Origin: an uncultured Granulosicoccaceae bacterium
GTDB taxonomy: Bacteria; Pseudomonadota; Gammaproteobacteria; Granulosicoccales; Granulosicoccaceae
Length of the DNA: 44,920 nt
Assembly: GCA_937922945.1 (NCBI GenBank)
Contig: CAKZUP010000126.1
Coordinates: 1-44,920, forward strand
Direction of reading: 5' to 3'
Shown in pieces: positions 25,906-34,435 of the stretch. A program made the translations under genes and the position numbers. Numbering within the stretch: position 1 is the stretch's first letter; every line of letters starts with the position of its first letter. The notes beneath the pieces were generated by a model. The model was not told the DNA's origin. It ran no database searches and worked only from the letters and a program-made list of their open reading frames with translations.

Positions 25906-27284
25906 AAATAACACGCTTAATCTTGTTGGTGTTGTTCATGGGCTGCTACTTGTTCATGCATACCGCTGCGGCCGATGCCGAGTTGTCCTGCCCTGAGGTT
26001 AATCAAATTTCAGTGCAATTTGACAATGGTGCGGCGTGGGGTATGTGTTGGGACTCTCGACTGCGCGAAAATATTGTGCTCAGCGAGGCGTATTTTCAGC
26101 CCGCTGATGCGGAGCCGTATTCGGTGTTCAGTTCGCTGAGGCTCTCGCAGTTGCATGTGACTTACGATGACAGCAACGTGACCTATAACGATGTCACGCA
26201 GTTCGGTTTAGGCGCTGGTTTCATTTCAACCTTAACACCGGACGATTGCCCGAACGGTACGCTGGTGGATATTGGTGGTCGTGCAGGTTTGTGTTATCTC
26301 ATCTCAGCTGAGAAAGACACCTACTCAACCGCAAATGAAAGCAGACAGGCACAGAGTTTGTCGGTGTTTTCAGTGTCGCAAGTAGGCGCCTATACGTACC
26401 TTATTACTTGGAAGTTTTTTGACGATGGGTCTGTTCAGCCGAGTGTGGGCGCCGCAGGCGCCTTGCAGCGTTCATCAGATGATGAGCAATCTGAATTCGG
26501 GCGCAAACTTGAAGGCGTGCCGGGTAAATCCTGGTTGTCTCATACGCACAATTACTACTGGCGCATGGATTTCGATTTAGGCGACAGTGCGACCGATGAT
26601 ATTGTGAGTGAGATTAATTTTAACCTTGATGGCGATGGCCGTCGGGCGCGAGTACAAAGCCAGTTTAATACCGAGGTTGCTCGTAGCATTGCACCGGACA
26701 CCATGCGATCGTGGATGATCAACGATAAAGCTGCAAGCGATGTTGCGCCGGGGTATTTGATTGAACCGGTTAATCACGGGCATCGGCACGTCGATAAAGA
26801 GAAAAATGCGTTCACCGAGTTTGATTTTTTTGTCACATTGCAAAATGATTGTGAACGCTTTGTTAGTGAGAACGCAAAATTTAATCCCGACTGCGATGAA
26901 AATATTTTGCAGTTCGTTAACGATGAAAGTCTGGTAGGTGAGGATGTTGTACTGTGGCATCGCGTATCGTTCCACCATGTGCCCAGAAACGAAGATAGAC
27001 AAGTCATGCATTCGCATTGGGATGGGTTTGTTATGGAAGCGCGCAATCTGAATGTGCAAACGCCCGGGCACAGCGGTGCAGTGGCTGATGAAACGCGCAA
27101 TGCGCTTGCGGCAACGGGTACGGACGCATCTGTCGACCCAATTGTGTCGGTGGGTTCTGGGTGCAGTATTGCAGGTGGCACTGGCGCTACACAGTCGCCC
27201 GGCTTGTGGTTGCTTGTGCTATGGGCATGCGTGCTGCGAATAAGGCGCGCAGGCCATTGTCACGGATGGGCAAAGCCGCAATAA
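25902..27284 (+). CDS. Exported copper amine oxidase catalytic-domain paralogue B with C-terminal sorting-like signal
   Basis: 460 residues with signal peptide (LILLVLFMGCYLFMHTAAA). Colinear with the copper amine oxidase catalytic domain and closer to it than paralogue A. Copper ligands are kept: His214 and His216 in HTHNYYWRMDF, and His359 in FHHVPRNED. The topaquinone position is Tyr164 in VGAYTY, but the flanking Asn is Ala and the following acid is Thr. The catalytic Asp is Gly102 (FGLGAG). Copper binding is likely; cofactor formation and amine oxidation are doubtful. The C-terminus reads GSGCSIAGG, then a hydrophobic segment, then RIRR, like Cys-containing CTERM sorting signals, so surface anchoring after processing is possible. 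Last gene of the three. Confidence 0.7.
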   Translation: MKITRLILLVLFMGCYLFMHTAAADAELSCPEVNQISVQFDNGAAWGMCWDSRLRENIVLSEAYFQPADAEPYSVFSSLRLSQLHVTYDDSNVTYNDVTQFGLGAGFISTLTPDDCPNGTLVDIGGRAGLCYLISAEKDTYSTANESRQAQSLSVFSVSQVGAYTYLITWKFFDDGSVQPSVGAAGALQRSSDDEQSEFGRKLEGVPGKSWLSHTHNYYWRMDFDLGDSATDDIVSEINFNLDGDGRRARVQSQFNTEVARSIAPDTMRSWMINDKAASDVAPGYLIEPVNHGHRHVDKEKNAFTEFDFFVTLQNDCERFVSENAKFNPDCDENILQFVNDESLVGEDVVLWHRVSFHHVPRNEDRQVMHSHWDGFVMEARNLNVQTPGHSGAVADETRNALAATGTDASVDPIVSVGSGCSIAGGTGATQSPGLWLLVLWACVLRIRRAGHCHGWAKPQ

Positions 27285-27411
27285 AACCGCTGCGCATTCT
27301 TCCTTAGCACCACCGCAAAGAAAAACACGCCAACAAACACAAGATTGAATCTTGCCGGTGTACACTGCTGGGCGACAACACGCTTAAACGCTATTTGACG
27401 CAACCCCACTT

Positions 27412-28506
27412 ATGCCTGCAGCGAAGAAACAAGCCGATCACGCGTTTGCACAACTGGTGCTGACGTGGTTCGATAAACATGGCCGGAAACACCTACCGTG
27501 GCAACAAAATCCAACGCCGTATCGCGTGTGGGTGTCTGAGATTATGTTGCAACAAACGCAGGTTGCCACCGCAACACCGTATTACGAGCGTTTTATGCAG
27601 CGCTTCCCATCCATGCTGCATCTGGCTGAAGCCTCCATCGACGACGTCCTCGCGCACTGGTCAGGATTGGGCTACTACGCACGCGCTAGAAATTTACATC
27701 GCTGCGCCGTAACGGTAGTGGCAGACCACGATGGCGAGCTGCCAACTACATTGGATGCGTTACAGGCATTGCCGGGTATTGGGCGATCAACGGCCGCTGC
27801 GGTATTGAGCTTATCTGGCGGGCAGCACGAAGCCATACTCGATGGCAACGTGAAACGTGTGCTGGCGCGGTGTTTTTGTGTCGACGGCTGGCCGGGTAAG
27901 AAGCCGGTGCTGGACAGCTTGTGGTTACACTCTGAAAAGGTCACGCCAGCAAAACGAACCGGGCCGTTTAATCAGGCCATGATGGATATTGGCGCCACGG
28001 TTTGTACACGCACCAAGCCGCAGTGTCAGCAGTGTCCGTTAGTGAGTCTGTGTGGTGCTTATAAAAAAGGCACACAAGCAAGCTATCCGGGTAAGAAGCC
28101 GAAGAAGAGTATTCCGGTAAAAACCACCACCATGCTGGTGCTGCGTAACAACGCGCATCGTGTGTTGCTGGAACAGCGACCGCCCTCGGGTATCTGGGGA
28201 GGTTTGTGGAGTCTGCCAGAGCAGGGTGAGTCAAGCTTGGAGGAATGGTTAACCAGCGCGGGTTTGGTCGCGACGGAAAAGTCAGAATCGGTTGCGCAGT
28301 TTCGGCATACATTTAGCCATTATCATTTAGACATCGATGTTGTGGCAGTTAACGTCAAGCAGCAGAGTGCGAATGTGGTTCTGGAAGCCGATGCGTATGT
28401 TTGGTTCGACGGTGAAAATCTACCCGGTGGCATAGCAGCACCAATGAAAAAAATACTGGCACTGCTCACCGATGATGCTACACAAACGCAGCTGGCGCTA
28501 AGTTAG
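27412..28506 (+). CDS. mutY: Adenine DNA glycosylase MutY
   Basis: 364 residues. Removes adenine mispaired with 8-oxoguanine. Catalytic Glu43 lies in [12 protein letters not shown] and the helix-hairpin-helix is [14 protein letters not shown]. The catalytic Asp is in [11 protein letters not shown]. The 4Fe-4S cluster cysteines are spaced C-x6-C-x2-C-x5-C in [17 protein letters not shown]. The C-terminal NUDIX-like domain that reads 8-oxoguanine contains [11 protein letters not shown] and [11 protein letters not shown]. Its last 9 bases overlap the convergent SRPBCC gene. In many gammaproteobacteria yggX follows mutY directly; here yggX is 10 kb away, with the membrane-stress operon between. 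Confidence 0.96.
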   Translation: MPAAKKQADHAFAQLVLTWFDKHGRKHLPWQQNPTPYRVWVSEIMLQQTQVATATPYYERFMQRFPSMLHLAEASIDDVLAHWSGLGYYARARNLHRCAVTVVADHDGELPTTLDALQALPGIGRSTAAAVLSLSGGQHEAILDGNVKRVLARCFCVDGWPGKKPVLDSLWLHSEKVTPAKRTGPFNQAMMDIGATVCTRTKPQCQQCPLVSLCGAYKKGTQASYPGKKPKKSIPVKTTTMLVLRNNAHRVLLEQRPPSGIWGGLWSLPEQGESSLEEWLTSAGLVATEKSESVAQFRHTFSHYHLDIDVVAVNVKQQSANVVLEADAYVWFDGENLPGGIAAPMKKILALLTDDATQTQLALS

Positions 28507-28977
28507 TTTCTCTGTGTATCGCTTGAACTCTGCCAGTGTGTTTTCCATCAGGTTCAACAGTTGCTGTTGTGTCGAGGTGGCACTCATGGCGGAGGCAAAT
28601 ATTGTTTTCGCTACATAGCGGGTTTGTATGACTATCAGTGTGCCTTCGGCGTCTACATCGAAGCTTGTACTTAAGCCGTATTCGTTCAACATGTGCGAGA
28701 AACCGAAGGTTTCTTCCAGAACGGAAAATGCTATTCGCTTCAGTGGGTCGAGTAAGGTGCATTGCTCTACGGTGTGTCCGTGTTTGCCTGCAATATTCAA
28801 GTGATTTTTTCGTGTGCTGCCCAACTGGACTAGTTTATCGTTGAAATCAATTTTCTCAACTGACGACGACCACCGAGGAATCTGTTCGTTGTCGATGTAA
28901 TGGTCCCAACATTGTTGAACTGAGCACGAAACCACTATGCTGGTGCTCAGTTCGCAGGGTTCTGCTGATCGTGCCAT
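28498..28977 (-). CDS. SRPBCC (START-like) family protein
   Basis: 159 residues. A helix-grip fold is suggested by the N-terminal strand and helix [20 protein letters not shown], the [12 protein letters not shown] loop that follows it in many polyketide-cyclase-like proteins, a central beta-sheet and a long C-terminal helix ([20 protein letters not shown]). Such proteins bind hydrophobic ligands or act as chaperone-like adaptors; no ligand can be read off. It starts 16 bases after the DUF3686 ATPase stop on the same strand, so it is probably the last gene of the membrane-stress operon. It overlaps the 3' end of mutY by 9 bases. Confidence 0.75.
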   Translation of the reverse strand: MARSAEPCELSTSIVVSCSVQQCWDHYIDNEQIPRWSSSVEKIDFNDKLVQLGSTRKNHLNIAGKHGHTVEQCTLLDPLKRIAFSVLEETFGFSHMLNEYGLSTSFDVDAEGTLIVIQTRYVAKTIFASAMSATSTQQQLLNLMENTLAEFKRYTEKLT

Positions 28978-28993
28978 GTGCTTCGCTGTGCCC

Positions 28994-31900
28994 TTAGTCG
29001 TGTCTGGAACGTTGTTTTAACGCCTGCACTTCTTCAGATAACTGCTTGAGTTCGCTGTGTGCCTGTATGTCCTGAGCTATGCGGTTATCCATACTGCGAA
29101 CCAGTGGGAACAAGGTGCTCTCAATGGTTTCACTCAGTGTTTCCAACACTTTGGCAAATTCGGGCGATGGTGTGTTGGTTATCGTCACATGGGGTTGTCG
29201 TTGTTGTTGCACCGATTGACCAATCGCATCCAGTGATTCGCGCAGTGTCTTTGCCGATGCCGCTTGTTGTTGCAGTTGTGCTTCCAGTGCGCCGTTGGGC
29301 TTCAGGTTCTCGCCCAGTGTGCTCACACCATTCACAAGATCGGTCAGTTGAGCCACGATACGCTGACCGGCATCGCTGCTATCCCCACCCATGGCCTTGT
29401 TCCTGAGAAAATCTACTTTGATTTGCTCCCAGCGCTGCTGGTCTTCTGTGGTTAATGTGCCGCGCAACGATTTCAGCATCAGTAAGTTTGCCTCTGTGCC
29501 CGATGTGAGCAGCTGTGCCTCGCCTCGATAATGATCGTTAATGAGTTCATCGAGTTCGGTGTCGTTCATCACAGCTGAGATCTTCTCTGCCAGCTTGTTC
29601 ATGTTGCGATAACTACCTTGCAATAAAAAGCGTGGCTCAACACGGTACTTGTCTTCTTGTGCAGCCGATGCAATGTATTGTTGATTAACTTTTAATGCGG
29701 TGTCCTGCACTACCAGCAATCGCTGTAGTACGCTTTTGATCTCGTTGACTTCAGCTGCGCTGTACGCATGCGATAAATCGGTTAACGCAACGTTCTTGCC
29801 TTTGGCGATATCTATGAGTTTGTACACATCGTTCATATCGCGTGTGGCTAATGGCGCCAGCACTGGGTTGGAGCTTAGCGAGTTTTCAATATAGCTCAGC
29901 TTGAATTGCTCATCTTTACCACTAAGCACATCGCCAAGATTATAAATATCGGCACGATTGGCCAGCATGTCCGGGATTTTAAATGTCTCTCCAGATTCGG
30001 TGTACGGGTTACCCGCCATGACAACGCAGAACTTTCTACCACGCATATCGTAGGTTTTAGTCTGGCCTTTCCAGATGCCATCGATACGACGAGTAGAGTC
30101 ACACAATGAAATAAACTTTTGCAGAAACTCGGCACCGGTATGTTGAATGTCATCCAGGTACAGCATGACGTTGTCGCCCATCTCCAGTGCAAGGTTCAGT
30201 TTGTTTAACTCTTGCGCGGCCGTGGCGTTCGGTGCGGTGGCAGGGTCTAGCGAACTCACATCATGGCTCAGTGATGGGCAATTGATTTTCATGAACGTCA
30301 TGCCCATGCGACTGGCAACGTATTCCATTAACGTGGTTTTGCCGTAGCCGGGAGGAGAGATCATCATTAGCAAACCGTTTAAATCTGAGCGCTTGTCCTC
30401 ACCGACCGTACCGATTTGCTTGGCCAGATTATCGCCAATAAGTGGTAAGTACGCATCGTTGATCAGTTTATTGCGTACAAACGAACTTAACGGCTTGGGC
30501 TTGAATTCATCGAGCCGAAGGGCGTCGCGCGCATCTGCAGCTATGGTGTGACGAAGCGACAGATATTCAGCGTAGCCGGTTGCAACGTGTGAGCAGTGAT
30601 GGTCGAGTCGTGCCAGAAACTCATCCAGGGTTATGGCAAGTTCTGCATTGCTAATGCGATCGTGTTCGCCGTATAAGCCGCTAATGGTTGTTTCAACATT
30701 CACGTCAACATCGCGTGTATGAACTTTGTCGCGCGTTATCAGCGCTGCAGCTGCTTCGGGAATATAGCGAGCCGCTGAAACATCGTCTGCGAAGGTGGCT
30801 TTGAGCCATGCATGCGCCAGATCGCGTTGCTGTGCCGGGCGATTGGCCAGTTCGGCAAGCGAGGTTCGCAGCTCTTTTAATACGTCTGTGCTGAGTACTT
30901 GTTCAAGCTTTCGCTCCATCGCGCTTGCCTGACGCGAGCGAACGAACTTCAGGGTGTCACGGCCTAATTCTGCCGCCAGATACGAGGCGATCTGGCTCAC
31001 CATGTGTTCAGGTATATCGCTTGTTGATTCATGAGTATTCAACGTATTGCTATTGAGCTCATTGGCGCTCAGCCAATTGGCGTTCAACCAAGTGTGCAGT
31101 AGTGCACGGATTTCTTTTTCGATTAATCGAATCGCGGTTGGATCATTGAACAAGGTTTGTAGGCGAGTCGCAGATCGTGCTCGTTTTTGTAATGCAATGA
31201 GGGTATCGCTATGGCTCTTACCATTGCCATCAGGCTTGTTTGTCAGTGCATGCCAGAAGATTTGTGCAAGCCCTCGACACTCAGGTGAAAAGCGCAGCAA
31301 GTCTCCCTGTTCCATGAGTGGTACAAGCGCTTTTACAATCTGTGCCGCATCGCTGTCATGAACACCTTTTTGGTAACCCTCTCTATATCGAGCAGTGGCA
31401 AAGCTGCGTATTTGCTCTTCTATTACGTCGATATCGTTAACCGCGATAACCAGTGCCTTCCAATCCAGATCGTGTTCACCGTTTCTAATTGATTCAATAA
31501 AACAGTAAGCCAAATACTCCGAGCGATAGACATCCTTGGTTTCAGACGTCAGGCTCATGTGCCAATACGGCTTAAGTGCATTCAATCGCTCGTTATCGAT
31601 GGGCTCAAAAAACTGGGTGCCCACCAGATGCAGTGCCAGCCCTTCACCACGAGGTATTATGGTGAGGTCGAGCTCTTCGGTGTTCACGCTGAATTTATGT
31701 CGTGGACCGAGCGAAATGGTTTTGCCGTCACTGCTGTATAAATCGCCCCGATCGCGTAAACCACGCAAGGCCATATCGCGAATCATCTTCAATCGGCCTT
31801 CGGCATCATCAGCCTTAACCGCGCTGTCAAGATCACGCAATTGCTGGACAATGTCGTTGACTTTTAACACCAGGGCATCTGAGGCCAGGTAGGTATTGAG

Positions 31901-34312
31901 TTCGTCCATTTCAGCAAAACGCTGGGCGCGTTTTTCGATATTGCCCAGCATCCGATCAACGGCATCGGATAAGGTTTGTGCTCGTGCCTGTTGTGCATCT
32001 ATCAGTTGTTGTTTGTGGGCGGCAAACGTATCGTGAATTTCCTCTCGCTTATCGAGAATGTCGGCCAGGAACTGTTCGTGCTCACTAAACTGGCTTTCCA
32101 GCTCTTCGAGTTGCACCAATAATCTGCTTAACTGAGAATCACAGCGCTCCGGGTCGGTAGCCAGACCCAACGCGTTGGTAATGCTTTGCGAGAAGAGCTT
32201 GAATTGGGCTGCGAACTGACCAACCGCTTCGGCGGAACCCATGTCTTTACGCAGTTGTTTGCCGCGCGCGCGGGATTGATTGAGTTTGGAATACACCGAA
32301 GAAATAGCATCCACTATGCGGGTTTGCACCGTGGCATCATCGACTTTTAATGTCGCAATAAGCTCTGAGAGTAAATCCAGACCACCAGCGATTTTTTCCA
32401 GATGCGATAAGTCTGGGTCAAGATCGGCCACCTTGGTGTGAGTGGGCAAACGTGCATCCAGCTCGTCTATCTCCGTGTGGTAGGGCAGCAGGGCCGCATC
32501 GTCGCTTAAGAAAACGGCGGTACGCTCACTGAGTGTTTCGTTTAAGTCGATAAGCTCTTCGTCCATGGCTTTGAGCTTGTCAACATCCATATAGCGATAT
32601 TCGCGAATGGTGGTCAGATGGCCGCGCTGTCGACGCAAACTGTCTAGCGCATCCACGTATTCTTCAACACTATCCATGGTGGCGTTGGCTATTTGCGTCA
32701 CAATGGTATTTTGCTCAGCCAAGGCTTTTTTCATTTCGCTGGCAGAGTGTGCACGGATACTCTCTACTTTTTCAAATTCATCAACGATGAGTTCAACGGT
32801 TTTTCCAACCTCAACTATGCTCGCATTGATGCCGTTGGTTTCAGGCTCGTTAAGCCAGTAGTGATCATCAAACAGTTTGGCGTTGGCTTTACTGAGTAAG
32901 TCGTAGTGACGGGCACTCACGGTTTCCGATTGGATAAGCCGTGAAATGCTGTATAAATCTGAAACACCGCGCACCAGTTCTGCATTGCCTATCCGTGAGT
33001 AAAAACTGGTATCGGTTGGTACTGCATTGGCGAATTCATCGCTGCAAAAGGGCGTTTGCCACACTTGCATTGGGTGCATACGCGTAGGTTCTTCGCCGGC
33101 TGTAAAAACAATGGCGATGCCGTCGTCTTTTAATGCATAGCCGTGCGTGACAATCGGGTTTTGCAAGGTTTTAGTAATCAGGTTGTACGCGAGCAGCGCA
33201 AACGTGCCTCCCACGGGCTCATAGAAAATGTACAGAACATCTTCGCCGTTGGGTGAGCGTATGCGGCGTTTGAATTGCAAGCCCGGATGATTCACACCAA
33301 ACGATTTGTATTCGCCGGTTTCAAGGTATAACCCGTCGGGGAAAATAACGCCATGATCTTCCGGTAAACTGACGCACGAATCGCCAATGGCATCGATACG
33401 GCGCACTTCGGTGTTAAGCGGGTTGTATAGAAAGTAACGCCATTGTTCCTCTTTATACGGAAGCACCTTCACTAATATAAGGTGACCGACCTGTGCATAG
33501 AGAATCGAGGCATCGTTAATGGATTGGTTTTCTTCGTCTACCGGTTCACTGTAAATGCCTTCGCCGGTTTGCGAGTTGTTTTCAATCTTGACGGTTAAGT
33601 CGCCACCAATGGTTTCAACGAACAAGGTATCCAGAATATTAATGTGCGGGAAGCGGCCTTGTACGATGTGTTCGCGTTGGGTCTCTATCCATTCGAAGTC
33701 GTGTCTTTGTGGCAAGTCCAGTTCGCGTTCACCACGGTTGTCGATATACGACACCGTTTGGCCATCGGGCGATACCGCCCAGCGAAACACGCGCAAGTCA
33801 TCGATACGTTCGCCAATCTGAAAGCCTGCTAACAGTTTGCCGTCTCGTAGAACCAGCTGTACCAGGTGTGTATCCTTGTAGTAGCGATACAGTTCATCAA
33901 AATCCTGTTTGAACTTTGCGTCGGCCAGGAAGCTATCGTCCAGCGGTACTTGGTTAAGCGTGAACTTGTCGTCATCACGTTCCAGTGTGTACATGGAGAA
34001 GACATCGTCAACCTGCGTGTTCTTCTTTAATCCGATGAAAACGTTGTAGCCAAACACCAAGTAGGGGCCGATTTGAACAATGTCTCGCCCCTGGCAATTG
34101 TTTTCAGTACGAACGCGTGAACGGCCCAACACCATTAAATCGGTAGAACCGAACGCATCCGACCTTGCTTTGTTTAGCGCCGCAATTTTCTGATCAAGCT
34201 CGTTGCCTTGCTCAACCAGACGCTGGCGAATAATCTCGTAGCTACCGCCTTCTGTGACGGCTTTATCCACTACATTACGCGCTGTATCGTTTGTTTGGTT
34301 GTCTTGTTCCAT
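28994..34312 (-). CDS. Giant DUF3686-type AAA+ ATPase (annotated elsewhere as DNA repair ATPase)
   Basis: 1772 residues. The first 440 or so are beta-rich with WD-like strands (for example VFRWAVSPDGQTVSYIDNRG), the DUF3686 pattern. Residues about 500-830 are long coiled coils, followed by a mixed helical region. The AAA+ module is near residues 1310-1470: Walker A SPPGYGKTTL (about 1320), Walker B VMLYLDDIQ (about 1384) and a sensor-1 Asn in VVMAGNPY (about 1430). A C-terminal coiled coil closes it. The name DNA repair ATPase is inherited and has little support. Encoded after a flotillin and PspA, it more likely remodels membrane-associated complexes. A 10-bp hairpin separates it from the flotillin gene. 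AGGG precedes the ATG. Confidence 0.82.
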   Translation of the reverse strand: MEQDNQTNDTARNVVDKAVTEGGSYEIIRQRLVEQGNELDQKIAALNKARSDAFGSTDLMVLGRSRVRTENNCQGRDIVQIGPYLVFGYNVFIGLKKNTQVDDVFSMYTLERDDDKFTLNQVPLDDSFLADAKFKQDFDELYRYYKDTHLVQLVLRDGKLLAGFQIGERIDDLRVFRWAVSPDGQTVSYIDNRGERELDLPQRHDFEWIETQREHIVQGRFPHINILDTLFVETIGGDLTVKIENNSQTGEGIYSEPVDEENQSINDASILYAQVGHLILVKVLPYKEEQWRYFLYNPLNTEVRRIDAIGDSCVSLPEDHGVIFPDGLYLETGEYKSFGVNHPGLQFKRRIRSPNGEDVLYIFYEPVGGTFALLAYNLITKTLQNPIVTHGYALKDDGIAIVFTAGEEPTRMHPMQVWQTPFCSDEFANAVPTDTSFYSRIGNAELVRGVSDLYSISRLIQSETVSARHYDLLSKANAKLFDDHYWLNEPETNGINASIVEVGKTVELIVDEFEKVESIRAHSASEMKKALAEQNTIVTQIANATMDSVEEYVDALDSLRRQRGHLTTIREYRYMDVDKLKAMDEELIDLNETLSERTAVFLSDDAALLPYHTEIDELDARLPTHTKVADLDPDLSHLEKIAGGLDLLSELIATLKVDDATVQTRIVDAISSVYSKLNQSRARGKQLRKDMGSAEAVGQFAAQFKLFSQSITNALGLATDPERCDSQLSRLLVQLEELESQFSEHEQFLADILDKREEIHDTFAAHKQQLIDAQQARAQTLSDAVDRMLGNIEKRAQRFAEMDELNTYLASDALVLKVNDIVQQLRDLDSAVKADDAEGRLKMIRDMALRGLRDRGDLYSSDGKTISLGPRHKFSVNTEELDLTIIPRGEGLALHLVGTQFFEPIDNERLNALKPYWHMSLTSETKDVYRSEYLAYCFIESIRNGEHDLDWKALVIAVNDIDVIEEQIRSFATARYREGYQKGVHDSDAAQIVKALVPLMEQGDLLRFSPECRGLAQIFWHALTNKPDGNGKSHSDTLIALQKRARSATRLQTLFNDPTAIRLIEKEIRALLHTWLNANWLSANELNSNTLNTHESTSDIPEHMVSQIASYLAAELGRDTLKFVRSRQASAMERKLEQVLSTDVLKELRTSLAELANRPAQQRDLAHAWLKATFADDVSAARYIPEAAAALITRDKVHTRDVDVNVETTISGLYGEHDRISNAELAITLDEFLARLDHHCSHVATGYAEYLSLRHTIAADARDALRLDEFKPKPLSSFVRNKLINDAYLPLIGDNLAKQIGTVGEDKRSDLNGLLMMISPPGYGKTTLMEYVASRMGMTFMKINCPSLSHDVSSLDPATAPNATAAQELNKLNLALEMGDNVMLYLDDIQHTGAEFLQKFISLCDSTRRIDGIWKGQTKTYDMRGRKFCVVMAGNPYTESGETFKIPDMLANRADIYNLGDVLSGKDEQFKLSYIENSLSSNPVLAPLATRDMNDVYKLIDIAKGKNVALTDLSHAYSAAEVNEIKSVLQRLLVVQDTALKVNQQYIASAAQEDKYRVEPRFLLQGSYRNMNKLAEKISAVMNDTELDELINDHYRGEAQLLTSGTEANLLMLKSLRGTLTTEDQQRWEQIKVDFLRNKAMGGDSSDAGQRIVAQLTDLVNGVSTLGENLKPNGALEAQLQQQAASAKTLRESLDAIGQSVQQQRQPHVTITNTPSPEFAKVLETLSETIESTLFPLVRSMDNRIAQDIQAHSELKQLSEEVQALKQRSRHD

Positions 34313-34394
34313 AGCCCAGACCCTTTAACTACACAAAAGAGAACGCCTGATAAATGCGGGTTCCGTATTCGACCCAGCATTAATGCGTCACCTG

Positions 34395-34423
34395 CAGCAC
34401 GGCTCGTGTTCAGAGCCGTGCTG
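34395..34423 (-). terminator. Strong intercistronic hairpin between flotillin and ATPase genes
   Basis: AGCACGGCTC and GAGCCGTGCT form a perfect 10-bp stem, extendable by one pair, with a 7-base loop. It starts 13 bases after the flotillin stop. No T-run follows, so it probably attenuates or protects mRNA rather than fully terminating, lowering ATPase expression relative to flotillin. Confidence 0.5.
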
Positions 34424-34435
34424 TGGTCTCATTGC

